DNA from: Plotosus lineatus
Lineage: Eukaryota > Chordata > Actinopteri > Siluriformes > Plotosidae
Direction of reading: 5' to 3'
Assembly: GCA_024760905.1 (NCBI GenBank)
Contig: CM045734.1
Span: 39,282,564-39,346,563 of the forward strand
Length of the DNA: 64,000 nucleotides
The notes below the pieces were generated by a model. That model searched no databases, was not told the DNA's origin, and was given only the letters and a program-made list of their open reading frames with translations. Shown piece by piece: positions 54,428 through 64,000 of this stretch (its first letter is position 1; each line of letters opens with the position of its first letter). The translations under genes and the position numbers were made by a program.

Positions 54428-57400
54428 ATATGAGTGCGTTTTCATCTTTTGATGAAGACTAACTTTTTTTTTTTGTTGTCCATTTTGGGAATTACTGCAT
54501 CACCAGCTGTTAATAGAAACTCTTCCTCTCCTCTCTCTCCCTCCACTGCACTATGGTATAAATATGTGTGCTACAGCATAAAGAGATGGGTCCCTCAGGT
54601 GCTGCATGTGACAGATGATTATTTGACACTCGGACTGTAATCACCCTTGGAGTTTTTGTGGAATCATTTAAAGTTGTCCATTAGATGGTGCACGAGTCAC
54701 CTCTCCTTTTTAAGTATCAGTGCAATATCTTTCATTTGCAGGAAAGAGCTCCTTCAGTGTGGAGTGCTGAATCCAGAGAATGACCTTTACCTGGGAAAAT
54801 TAGCACTGACTAAATATCCCAAAAGCCCGGAAACGTGGATACACAGGTCAGGCTCAATAAATTTCTTTATCTTCATCTGTAATGCAAGCACAGCTGGAAC
54901 AACAACAAAAAAAAAAACATATTGGTTTAGCATTAGGTTACTGTATACATTCCTGACCCAGATAAAGCAGTTACTGTAGCCATTTCTTAGCCAGACTCTT
55001 TCCTTGTGTACACCTAAATGAGGTCAGGTGAGCATATTGTTAAATTATTAAATGTCTTAAAATAAGTTATTCAGTCCTGCATCTTCATCTGAACCTGCAG
55101 GCATGCAATTTACTAAGTGTCAGTAGAATTAATTACCCCCTCCGTCGCCTCAGAGTTTTGACCACTTTCCCACGGTTCCTCTGTTCCAAACTGTGGGTAG
55201 GTGGTTTATCCTTTTGACTTTCTCCTTCCATCGTACCATTTTGAATATGTTGCTTGAGGTTTGAGTGGTTTTAAAGGGATTTAGATGCAGAGGAGGCTCA
55301 GAGGTGACATGAGGGTCATGAGCTGACAGAGAGCTTGAGCAGAGAGCTTAATTCTCAGTGGCCCGGATCACTCCTTAACTTGTATTCTGCCTTACTTGCA
55401 AGTCTCTTTGGGTTGAAACATCTGCAAAATTAATAAAAATGTTAGATGCATTACACATCTGTTTAATATTGCATTAAGTACAAGGATACAGATGTGGCAT
55501 GAAGATTAAAGACAAAAAAGTACATTTTATAATTTATATTATTCAATTAATATTATTATTCTATGGAATCCTTCACTTTTGATATTTCAGGGACCAAAAT
55601 GCAATTTATATATTTTAATATATATTTAAGTTATCTGTATATTAAGATGAAAATATGACTTCCCCAACAACAGTTCGTATGTTCTTCACAGAAATTTTTG
55701 TTACATGAAAGAAAGTCCTTTGGCCTGTGTTAATTTTCCCCAGTTCACATTACTCAGCTCACCGAATACATGCCCTGCTTTATTCCAGCATTTTTTATCA
55801 ACAAGGAGAAGCATGTTTGACTTGATTTTTTTTACTCAACACAACAATCCACCAGCGAAATGCTGCAGGTGGGACATGGAGACGGACTACAGACAGTTAT
55901 GACACTATTCTAAAGCTGTATTGTTAAATGATGTGTCTTAAAATAAGTTATTCAGCCTTGCATCTCTTCCTGAACCCCAAGGGTTTCATTCGTGTTTTAG
56001 AATGGCTTTAATCATGTCATCTTCATATAAAAAGAAAACTTGTACAGGGATCCCTCGCTACTTCACGCTTCTATTCATGCAGCTTCAATTCGTGCATTGC
56101 GTTTTTTTTGTTGGGTTTTTTTTTTATATTTATTGAATTAAAAAATAAGGAAATTATGGAAGAACAGGAGAAAAATTTAAGGAAAATGTCACAAAACAAG
56201 GCCAGTTATGCAAAAAAAAAAAAAAAAAACCCATCGAAACTACTTACATTTTTATGTGAGGTGCAAATCTGAGTGCGTGTACACATGAAAGTATGTGTGT
56301 GTGTATTTATATTTTATTTACATCTTATGCATTATTTTTGAATGTTTAATTGTTATTATAAACATTTATACCATTGAATATGTATTTATTGATGTTCTAT
56401 ATACATATATAAAAAAATACATGTATGTACTGAATCTTAATATCACCTCACTTTAGGAAAGTCTCACCAAACGAAAAATTTAGGTTAAGAAATGCATTTT
56501 CCTAAAAAAATTTTGTCTTTGGATACAAAACAAGTTTACGTTACAAAAGCGCCAAAATTCAAATGTGCCATTTGAACAATGCGCAAGTTGCTTTCCCATT
56601 GGTTGTCTCCCTTACACTCCGCCCCGCTGGCCTCCCATTGGTTAGAGGGAGCTGAATCTCCATAATACAGTACTGTACCCATAATGCTTTTCATGTGCCT
56701 TTGACCCATTGTTCGACACGCATGAAGGACAGGTGTACTGTTGGTTCATGAGTTTTTTTTGAGTGTGCTTATTGCAGAGTTATTTTTCGTTATTAATCAT
56801 GCGCCCCAAGAAAGTGATTCCGGGTGAAACTGAAAAGAAGAAGCAGGCTCCATTATCAATAAAAGTAAAAGGAGATGATAAAAAAATATGAAAGTGGGAT
56901 GCGGTTGAGTGAAATCACAAAGGAGTATGGCCGAAACCCCTCTACAATTGGGACGATATTGAAGCTTTAAAAGCGGAGATACAGTGACGGAGGCGATTAT
57001 TTCAGAAAAAGCAACCGCTATATTTCAGGACCTCGTGAAGGGGGGTGGGGGTGAGGGCTCTTCAGACCAGCAACCCCCAGACTTTAAAGCGTCACATGGG
57101 TGGTTTGAGAGATTTAAAAAAAGGTAAATAATTTTATTTTACTTTTAACACATATTTTATTGATATTTCATGCAAAATTGGTGTACCTTTAAGTACAGTA
57201 TAAGGTAGTATTGGGAGCCATAGAATGAATCACGCATTTTACTTTTTTCAACTTACGAAAAATGCAGGTTACGAAAAAGGCGCTGGAACGGATTAATTTC
57301 GTAAGGTGAGGTACCGCTGTAAAGCTCTTTGTGCTTAAATTGTCTTTCTTTGTATTCAAAATCATCAAAATTACAAATATCAAAGCATTGGAATTTTGTT

Positions 57401-60400
57401 AAATGACAAAACGTCTGACTTCCACACTTTGAATTAATAAAATAATGACTTCATCAGTAATAATGAAATCAGCACTAACCAATAGAGATTCATCTTGTTG
57501 CCACTCAACATGTACAATCACTGTTTCACATTTTTTGTATGGGTGACAATGTGTAGTTGTGTACTACATGTGGTGTATCACACAATGCATCATGAAAAGT
57601 AGTGTACAAGCCATGGTCACTAATCAAGCAGTATACAGTATATTATAATGCATTGCATTAGAACTGTTGGAAAAAGTTGAAATGATGTCAGGAGGAGGGC
57701 TAGAGGGGAAGAATTAGCCTGTCTGATAAATCTAGGTAATTTTGCATTTAACTTTAGATACTTATAAACCATTAAGCAAAAGAGTATAACTTATTGTAGT
57801 TGACTGTTAATTTATAATAAAATTTAAAATGCTAAAATTGAGCTCACTATATCACCCTCTGTGTTTTAATTCTCAATATAATGATTAGGGGCAGTGAATG
57901 AGTGAACGATTTCAGACACTGAAATGGTAGTGGCTTTATTCGTTTGTTAAAGTCAGTTTAACTTTAGCTTTGATTGCTTTTCTTGGTAGTTTGTAATTTG
58001 ATCTAGAAGATAAAGTCGGAGTCCTACCTTCAATATATAGGGATTCCTCGCTACTTCAGGTTCAATTCATGTGACTTCAGTGCACCGTGTTTTTTTTTGT
58101 TTGTTTGTTTGTTTGTTTTTTATAAATATTAATTGAAATAAAAAAATGAAGGAAGAACGGGGGGGGGGGGTGAGTTAAGGCGAATGCCACAAAAGCAAGG
58201 CCAATTATTTAAAAAAACAAAACCCTATTATATACACAATTATACATCTACATATATACGTCAGTTGCGTGGGGGGTTGGGGGATGAATTACTTTGTGGA
58301 TTTCGATGGTTATGTGGGGATCTCGGTCACAATTAACCTTGGAAAGTGAGGGATCCCTGTATATGTTTTCATCAAGCTTGGAGATATAGGAAACCATTTT
58401 CATCTTCAGGGTGAAACCATGATCTCAACATCACCCTACTCTAGCTGTGTTAAAAGAGAGAATGTTACCAAGGCAACCTTTTATTGATCAAATGCTGCTT
58501 CGACCTGCCTTGCTTCGAATATTTAATTAAACTCGATAGAAACTGAAAACAAAAAGATTTAGATGTTTTAATACTGTGCCTAAATGACAGTCAAGTGTGT
58601 GTGTGTGTGTGTGTGTGCGCGTGCATGGGCGCGGGTAGGCGATGGGTGCTGCAGAGATTATGGAAGGAGCCATGTGGAGCTGATGAGAGAAATGACTATG
58701 GTGAGCAGATCCAGAGAGTTGTGAACGAGGAGATGAAGGTCTGTGCTGATGCTGCGGGCCGTTACGCCAGCAACTACAATGCCTGGTCACACCGCATCTG
58801 GGTCCTGCAGCACATGGCCAAAGGCAATCTGAAGGTAAGCACAAAGTGTGTTTGTAGGCTTGCTGGTGGTAAAGGAATCCTCATGGATCCACCGCTGACC
58901 TTGCACTTCCATAGGGTAGATATTAAATAACACTGAAATATAAAAACATTAATCTGGGATGTCAATTTTCCTCGGAATTTCGCGGTTTTTATGTCAAATT
59001 GGTCATTTTTGTGAATCGTCTAAATCCAAGGAGAAAAATTTTTTTTTTTGGGGGGGGGGGGGGGTATGGGTGTTTCTGGTAAGTTCACTTGCTTGTGCTT
59101 GAGACAAAGCACGGCTTATCCGGACTTCCGATCTTTCAAGTGAGCAAGTGAAGGCTGAGTCTGTCTGGTACCTTTCAAGTTATAGGATGACTTTTGGCGA
59201 CCTGCCATGAAGGATAATGCCTTGCTTATCATGTTTATGGAGGTTTTCTTGGCAAGGATAGTGCAGTAGTTTTCCATTGCCTTCTGCACGATGCGAACTT
59301 ACGGGCAATTAAGAACAGACAATTAGCCTACTGTGCATGGTTTTGTACCTTGGGAGGAAATTGGAGTACCCAGAGGAAACCCACGCGAGCACGGGGAGAA
59401 CATGCAAACTCCACACAGAAACGCCCAGGCCTGGAATGGAACCCTGGCCTTCTTGCTGTAAGGCAGACGTACTAACCACTACACCACCGTGCCGCTGAAG
59501 GCTGAGTACTAAACAAGTATTCAACGGCGCACTTGATCAACTGAAAGATCGGAAGTCCGGATCAGCCACGCTTTGTCTCAAGCACAAGCAAGTGAACTTG
59601 CTACAAGTACCTACTTTCGGTGGAACGCCTCACATATTGTAAGCCGCTCATGGATTGGCTGTTTTAAGCTTATTGTAAAGTGACTCGGCTCAGTGTAACT
59701 GGCAGCATGTTGTGTTTAAAGTGGTGCGAACTTTAACGAAAGAAGAGGAATCCCGCATGTCAGAAATAGACAAGGATGTTAAGAATGAGTTGAAGTGGGA
59801 ATGGCTAGAAAAGATTGTGAAATTTGGGGTGAAAATCGGCAAACAGACTCCGAATGTATCGGAACCTTTGGCGAGTTTCATGAAGAAATCTGACATTGCT
59901 GGCAAGGCCTTGTGTGTTTATTGCAACGACCTGATCAATTATGGATCTTGCGGATGTATTGCACTTATGGCCTACAGACAAGCGCACTCGGAGGTAATTA
60001 CTAATCCCATTCAAAAATGTAACTTTATAAAAGTAATCTGTATTGGTAAAATCATTGTGTGATAAACTTACTCGCATTGTTGATAATAACAGTTCAATAT
60101 GTATGAAATTTTATTTTCATTTTATTCTTTTTTTTTTTTTTTTTTAATTTGTAGCCAAACCTAAGTAATTCGTGTTAAATTTGAAAATACTCAATACATT
60201 GGTGATAGTTGTCAGATAAATTAATACACTGTCGTTATTATTTTCCTGAGTAGTATCTCAACCTTAATTAGTAACTAGCAGGCTGGGACAGTTAGTTGAA
60301 AATGTTCATAAATTTATAAAGTGGTTTACAGGAAATATTTGTGTATTTTTTTCATCGAGCCAAGGTTGACCTATTTCTCAATTCTGTGTATATATTATAT

Positions 60401-62184
60401 TGCAAATGCATACATGTTTACAAATACAGTAGTACCTGACTTTACGAAAGTCTCAAGACGAAAAATGCAGGTTACGAAACACATTTTTCTAAATTTTTTT
60501 GTCTCTGTGTACGAAACAAGTTGACCTTACCTTCTTAAAAATTCAAACGTGACTATTCAAACAATGCACGAGCTGCTCTCCCATCAATGATGTTCAAACA
60601 TCCTGCCTCGCTGGCTTCCCCTTAGCTGTGAGGGATGATGCAGGTCCCTCCCATTGGCTATTATGGAGCTGCAGCAGTCATAATGCTTTGCATGTAAAGG
60701 ACAGAGTTACTGTTATTTTATGGTTTTTCTTGACTCAGGCTTTTCTCTTCTCTTTTCGGCTTTTTCCCTTTTCTCGGGAGTCTCCACAGCGAATCATTTG
60801 ATTTTCACATTTGATTTGCCATGGGTTTTTACGTCGAATGCCCTTCCTGTCACAAGCCTTTAGCAAAGGACAGAAACACCTTCCGTAAACAATTGTAAGA
60901 TTATAACTCTGCTAAGAAGACATGATCAGCACACACATGTACGCGCGCGCACACACACATACACATACGCACACACACGTGTGTGTGATGTCCGGTGCGA
61001 GTGAAAAGAAGAAGCGGGCTCGTGGCATGCGGTTGCGTGATATCGCAAAGGAATATGGCCAAACCCGTCTACCATCGGTACGATATTGAAGCAGAAGGAG
61101 ATCTTAAAAGGTATGCTTTTATAATTTTTAAAGGGTTTAGGGGTAGTATTGGGAGCTTTGGAACGAATCACACATTTTACATGTAAAGTGCTGTTCAATT
61201 AACGAAATTAATCCATTCCAGAGCCTTTTTCATAACCTGCATTTTTCGTAAAGTGAGGTACCACTGTAATTATATCCCAATTAGTCGATGCTAGATGAAC
61301 TGTAGATAGCAAACAGGTTATGTGCTGGACCACCTCCCCACACTAAAGTTCGGCTGAAAATATATTTTGCTGTTGTCATCCCTGATTAATGTTTGCCATT
61401 TATTTGTTTGTTTATTTATGTTAGGTATTGCAAAAAGGTTCTGTGTAGATTAGTTCTTATTTATTGTTAAAACTGTGATCCAGTAGTGTTTCTTGCAGTA
61501 TCGCAAAAACCTAAGCTAATTTGTTAACCATTTTATAGTCATTTTGGTCAGCCCTGTCAAGAACCCCCTGATCATCAGTTGTGCTGATTGTTTGGCCATT
61601 TGTGTCTCAGTGTGCTCTTAATTGAAAATATAAATGAAGCAACAGTAGAAAGCCCCTGAGCTCAAAAGTAAACAAAGCATGCAGCATCTAATGAGCCACA
61701 TAACCATAAGAAATTCTACAGTATGTAAAAGTTAATTGCTTAATGGTGAGAGCAGTAATGATGCTGTCTTGGGTCTCCCTGCGTAGTAACGGGCCCTTTT
61801 TAAAGTTGACTTTGCATGTTGTTTGTTTAGATAATTAAAGATCTGGTTTGTTCACTCAGTCCAAGTGATTTGAATTTAATTTAACCCCTTTAGTCTGTAT
61901 TAGGAGCATGTTAATGCTTTCTTTGTGCAGGTTCTTCATGATGAGCTCTCCTCCATGAGATTTTGGGTGTACATGCACGTGTCTGACCACAGCGGCTTTC
62001 ACTATCGCCAGTTCCTGCTCAAGTCACTTCTCACTGAGCTGAATCAGGCCCAGCAGCCTAAAAGACGAAGTTCATTGGACGAGCCATACACTGAAGGCAT
62101 CCCTCAGCTCTTCCACGATGAGATGGAGCTCTGCACTGACCTCATCGAGTCATACCCAGGCCACGAGACCCTGTGGTGTCATAG
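51419..62184 (+). CDS. ptar1: ptar1, 5' part of gene (overall span)
   Basis: Protein prenyltransferase alpha-subunit repeat-containing 1. The mammalian protein pairs with the Rab GGTase beta subunit as geranylgeranyltransferase type III, which modifies Ykt6 and FBXL2. Exons are 51419-51504, 54066-54235, 54322-54388, 54742-54846, 58639-58834 and 61931-62184. Phases (2, 1, 2, 2, 0, 2) all agree. They give about 292 codons of a protein of roughly 400. PPTA repeat motifs in order are NPDFTTAWNVRKEL, YPKSPETWIHRRWVL, YASNYNAWSHRIWVLQ, VSDHSGFHYRQFLL and YPGHETLWCHR. The remaining exons lie beyond the right edge. Introns carry SINEs, Tigger/MITE and hAT-like elements. Confidence 0.95.
52150..53137 (+). 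mobile_element. Tigger-like element, split by SINE B
   Basis: Left part has ACATCGAACAAATTGTTATT and right part GAACAAATCGCTATTCGAAC..GGAACGAATTG..GAAACTGAGGTTTG, typical of Tigger termini. A frame start MPPKKSSAKSSEKR at 52814 is typical of pogo/Tigger proteins but stops at once. Boundaries are approximate. Confidence 0.65.
52419..52768 (+). mobile_element. SINE family B in the Tigger element
   Basis: Head GGCAGTGGTGGCCTGGTGGT to B tail GATTCGCTGTGGCAACCCCT and AAAAGAAAAAGAAGAG. Short flanks ACTGTAC at 52412-52418 and 52769-52775. Confidence 0.9.
53470..53780 (+). mobile_element. SINE family D
   Basis: Complete copy. Flanks GCAGTGAATGGA and GCGGTGAATGGA are a likely TSD. Head GTCAGTGGTGTAGTGGTTTG; end GATGAGCCACTAGGCTCGGG and AAAAAGCCC. 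Confidence 0.92.
54066..54235 (+). CDS. ptar1: ptar1 exon 2
   Basis: A 170-bp exon after TTGATTCCAG, with donor GTTAGG. It encodes (I)DEIGLIPCPEARYNRSPI, LVENKLGVESWCVKFLLPY and RKIWLDRE, nearly identical to human PTAR1. Confidence 0.96.
54322..54388 (+). CDS. ptar1: ptar1 exon 3
   Basis: A 67-bp exon after TTTCACTTAG. It encodes ALVDITCTVLLLNPDFTTAW and NV(R), the first PPTA repeat. The donor GTAAAG leads into (GT)n five bases later (54393-54424). It has no ATG and is too short for an ORF search. Confidence 0.95.
54393..54424 (+). repeat. (GT)n next to the ptar1 exon 3 donor
   Basis: About 16 GT units starting within the donor region GTAAAGTGTG. Confidence 0.97.
54742..54846 (+). CDS. ptar1: ptar1 exon 4
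   Basis: A 105-bp exon after TTCATTTGCAG, with donor GTCAGG. It encodes KELLQCGVLNPENDLYLGKL and ALTKYPKSPETWIH(R), the end of repeat 1 and the start of repeat 2. Confidence 0.96.
54847..56040. other. ptar1 intron 4, left part, nothing recognised
   Basis: About 1.2 kb without a named repeat. A plus frame at 55705-55902 is not supported. The phrase GTCTTAAAATAAGTTATTCAG occurs twice in near-identical form (about 55052 and 55935), so a short direct duplication is likely. Confidence 0.45.
56041..57321 (+). mobile_element. MITE interrupted by a Tigger element
   Basis: The MITE starts CAGGGATCCCTCGCTACTTC at about 56047. Tigger runs from about 56438 (ACCTCACTTTAGGAAAGTCT) to 57321 (GGATTAATTTCGTAAGGTGA, then GGTACCGCTGTAA). 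The transposase start MRPKKVIPGETEKKKQAP is at 56801, followed by a broken frame with KYESGMRLSEI-like codons. The MITE right half is absent afterwards. Confidence 0.8.
57322..58035. other. ptar1 intron 4, nothing recognised
   Basis: AT-rich unique sequence. Confidence 0.4.
58036..58366. mobile_element. Complete MITE with TATA-type flanks
   Basis: Left end TAGGGATTCCTCGCTACTTC, right end GAAAGTGAGGGATCCCTGTA, inverted, about 330 bp. The interior shares GCCACAAAAGCAAGGCCAAT with 42190-42340 and 56170-56240. No coding frame. Probably mobilised by a Tc1/pogo-type transposase (TA flanks). Confidence 0.8.
58594..58620 (+). repeat. (GT)n next to the ptar1 exon 5 acceptor
   Basis: (GT)n followed by GCGCGTGCATGGGCGCGGGTAG, leaving exon 5 without a pyrimidine tract. 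Confidence 0.96.
58639..58834 (+). CDS. ptar1: ptar1 exon 5
   Basis: A 196-bp exon. The acceptor is GGGCGCGGGTAG and the donor GTAAGC. It encodes (R)RWVLQRLWKEPCGADERN, QIQRVVNEEMKVCADAAGRY and ASNYNAWSHRIWVLQHMAK. This is PPTA repeat 3 with the W-x-x-R-x-W core. Confidence 0.96.
59081..59599. repeat. Palindrome with 58-bp arms, SINE in the loop
   Basis: Arm 59081-59138 (AAGTTCACTTGCTTGTGCTT to CCGATCTTTCA) is the near-perfect reverse complement of 59542-59599. Without the SINE insertion the loop would be about 56 bp. Possibly the subterminal inverted repeat of a DNA transposon, since an hAT-like frame follows at 59712. Confidence 0.88.
59160..59496 (-). mobile_element. SINE family C2 in the palindrome loop
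   Basis: Flanks GAAGGCTGAG at 59150-59159 and 59497-59506. Head 2 at the right end in reverse (ACTAACCACTACACCACCGT). The 3' end is the same as at 2113-2437 (TCTGGTACCTTTC, GAGGTTTTCTTGGCAAGGAT). Confidence 0.93.
59712..60062 (+). pseudogene. hAT/BED-type transposon protein fragment
   Basis: A 116-codon frame with RTLTKEEESRMSEIDKDVKN and later SDIAGKALCVYCNDLINYGS, which looks like the C-x2-C start of a BED-type zinc finger from a fish hAT protein. The His half is missing (frame leaves at AYRQAHSE). In ptar1 intron 5; not part of ptar1. Confidence 0.55.
60425..61268 (+). mobile_element. Tigger remnant with inverted ends
   Basis: Left ACAGTAGTACCTGACTTTAC, right TTTTTCGTAAAGTGAGGTAC then CACTGTAA. 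Degraded transposase start (GMRLRDIAKEYG-like, near 61020-61070). A SINE B tail fragment in reverse is at 60735-60888, and a (CA)n/(CG)n spot at 60930-60990. Confidence 0.82.
61269..61930. other. ptar1 intron 5, right part, nothing recognised
   Basis: Unique AT-rich intronic sequence up to the exon 6 acceptor. Confidence 0.4.
61931..62184 (+). CDS. ptar1: ptar1 exon 6
   Basis: A 254-bp exon after CTTTGTGCAG, with donor GTGAGG, phase 0 in and phase 2 out. It encodes VLHDELSSMRFWVYMHVSDH, SGFHYRQFLLKSLLTELNQA, FHDEMELCTDLIESYPGHET and LWCH(R): PPTA repeats 4 and 5 with a variable linker (AQQPKRRSSLDEPYTEG) between them. The human linker is longer. Confidence 0.96.
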
Positions 62185-62453
62185 GTGAGGGCATGTGGTA
62201 CACAATTTACACTTTTCATACCCAGACAGAAGCGCTGCCAACTTTCATGAATTTTGTCTTGCTTTTTATTTTTAAAATTGTAGTGCTGTGCTACTGAAAA
62301 TTACTTCTCAAAGGGATTAATTCATACCACCTCAGTGTAAGCAATAGAGGAGACATTCCTCTGATCCTGAACTTGAATTAAACATAAAAAAAATTGTGAA
62401 ATAAAATCAATCAGTATACATTTAACTTGGCTGATATAAGACAAGTGTACAAT

Positions 62454-63604
62454 CTTCTTCTTTTCCTTTCGGCTGTTCCCTTCAGGGGTCGCCACAGCAA
62501 ATGATCTGCCTCCATCTCTCCCTATCCTCTGCATCTTCTACTCCTACTCCAACGACTTTCATGTCCGCCTTCACTGCATCCATAAATCTTCTCTTTGGTC
62601 TTCCTCTGGGCCTTTTGCCTGGTAGTTCCAACCTCAGCATCCTACGACCAATATACTCACTATCCCTCCTCTGTACATGTCCAAACCATCTCAATCTAGC
62701 CTCTCTGACTTTGTCTCCAAAACATCTAACATGTGCTGTCCCTCTGATGTACTCATTTCTGATCCTATCCATCCTCGTTACTCCCAAAGAGAACCTCAAC
62801 ATTTTCATCTCTGCTACCTCCAACTCTGACTCCTGTCTTTTCCCCAGGGCCACTGTCTCTAAACCATACAACATTGCTGGCCTCATCACCGTCTTGTACA
62901 CTTTTCCCTTCATTCTTGCCGATACTCTCCTATCACACATCACACGGACACTTTTCTCCATCCATTCCAACCTGCCTGCACGCGCTTCTTCACCTCTTTT
63001 CCACACTCTCCATTGCTCTGGATTGTTGAGCCTAAGTACTTAAAATCCTCCACCTTCTTTATCTCTGCCCCCTGTAACCTCAAAGTTCCTCTTGGGTCCT
63101 TGTCGTTCTCACAGACATGTATTCTGTCTTACTAAGACTAACCTTCAATCCCCTCCTTTCCAGGGCATCCCTCCCCCTCTCTAGATTTTCCCCCACTTGG
63201 TCTCTGCTCTCACTACAGATCACAATGTCATCTGCAAACATCATAGTCCATGGAGATTCTTGTCTAACCTCATCTGTTAGCCTGTCCATCACCATAGCAA
63301 ACAAGAAGGGGCTGAGAGCTGACCCTTGATGTAGTCCCACCTCCACCTTGAACTCTTCTGTCACACCGACAGCACACCTCACCACTGTCTTACATCTATC
63401 ATACATGTCCTGCACCACTCTAACATACTTCTCTGTCACTCCAGACTTCCTCATACAATACCACAGTTCTTCTCTCGGCACCCTGTCATATGCTTTCTCC
63501 AGATCCACAAAGGCACAATGCAGCTCCTTCTGACCTTCTCTGTACTTCTCTATTAACATCCTCAAAGCAAACACTGCATCTGTGGTGCTCTTTCTTGGCA
63601 TGAA
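62454..63604 (-). mobile_element. RTE-like LINE, 5' truncated, with 18-bp TSD
   Basis: Perfect flanks ATAAGACAAGTGTACAAT at 62436-62453 and 63605-63622. On minus it begins at FMPRKSTTDAVFALRML and includes EKAYDRVPREELWYCMRKSG, GLHQGSALSPFLFAMVMD, the intact catalytic box MMFADDIVICSES and KTEYMSV. After a frameshift near 63040 it continues VMCDRRVSARMKGKVYKTVM, LYGLETVAL, RLRWFGHVQRRDSEYIG and ends CCGDP, with a (GAA)n tail. It lies in the ptar1 intron after exon 6, antisense to the gene. Confidence 0.96.
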
Positions 63605-63711
63605 ATAAGACAAGTGTACAATGAGACAGTTATTTAGTCCAGTGGCTTGCAAAAGTACATTAAGACGTATGACCATGCAAACAACACCATGAAGAACAAG
63701 GAGCTCATCAA

Positions 63712-64000
63712 ACGGTTCAGTTCATTTTCTGTAACTGCCTAATCCTAATTAGGATCGCGGGGAGGCTGGTGCCCATCCCAGCCGACTCCGGGCGAGGGCA
63801 GAGTACACCCCGGACAGCTCGACAGGCCATCGCAGGGCAGAAACACGCTGACAGCTTTGCAGCTACTCTTGCCGAAAATCAGCAATGGTTCTTTTACAGC
63901 CTCACACCATAGACAGTGAGAGACATGGCCGGCCTTTGATAACCCAATTAGCTGCATTGGGGGACAGTGACAACCTTGTGTAAAGTGGGACTCGAACCCC
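63712..64000 (-). mobile_element. SINE family A, cut by window edge
   Basis: Tail module 1 (TCATTTTCTGTAACTGCCTA) through body to GGACTCGAACCCC. The head lies beyond the window. Confidence 0.92.

Noticed and set aside
59712..60062. An extra exon of ptar1
   Set aside because: ptar1 exon 5 (phase 0 out) joins exon 6 (phase 0 in) with uninterrupted homology. The frame instead looks like a BED-type transposon protein.

Overview
This is vertebrate, almost certainly teleost, nuclear DNA. The evidence is GT/AG-spliced exons, a very high density of dinucleotide and tetranucleotide repeats, fish-type tRNA-headed SINEs, and fragments of RTE-like LINE, Tc1, hAT and Tigger (pogo) elements. I cannot name the species. 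There is no prokaryotic operon, CRISPR array or phage. The long CVCV, IYIY, SSSS and HHHH open frames are microsatellites.

Two protein-coding genes are present, and both run off the window. The 5' part of mamdc2 (MAM domain-containing protein 2, secreted) is on the minus strand at about 1.45-22 kb. Five exons can be joined with consistent phases, covering MAM domain 1 and most of MAM domain 2. Its first exon is unresolved. The 5' part of ptar1 (prenyltransferase alpha-subunit repeat protein 1, alpha subunit of geranylgeranyltransferase type III) is on the plus strand at 51.42-62.18 kb. Six exons join in frame into about 292 codons with five PPTA repeat motifs. The genes are divergent, as MAMDC2 and PTAR1 are on human chromosome 9. 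I see no sign of CFAP95/C9orf135, which lies between them in human.

Almost everything else is repeats. The 22.7-51.3 kb intergenic block holds a 4.1 kb LINE (36.58-40.69 kb, inactive), a 2.6 kb RTE-like LINE (48.7-51.28 kb, catalytic core deleted) that ends about 140 bp before the ptar1 start codon, hAT and Tigger remnants, and about 30 SINE copies. I sorted the SINEs into informal families A-F by head and tail. Many have target-site duplications (TSDs) that can be read directly.

The most interesting pattern is modularity among the SINEs. A and B share one tRNA-like head and body but have different 3' tails, and A and C share a tail but have different heads. The B tail looks like the local RTE-like LINE collapsed to a piece of its 5' leader joined to its 3' end. 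This resembles Bov-A SINEs and BovB in ruminants. Other notable points are splice sites of both genes that abut (GT)n tracts, nested SINE insertions, a 58 bp-arm palindrome with a SINE in its loop, and LINE 3' tails that continue into trinucleotide repeats. I found no evidence of a new multi-gene system.
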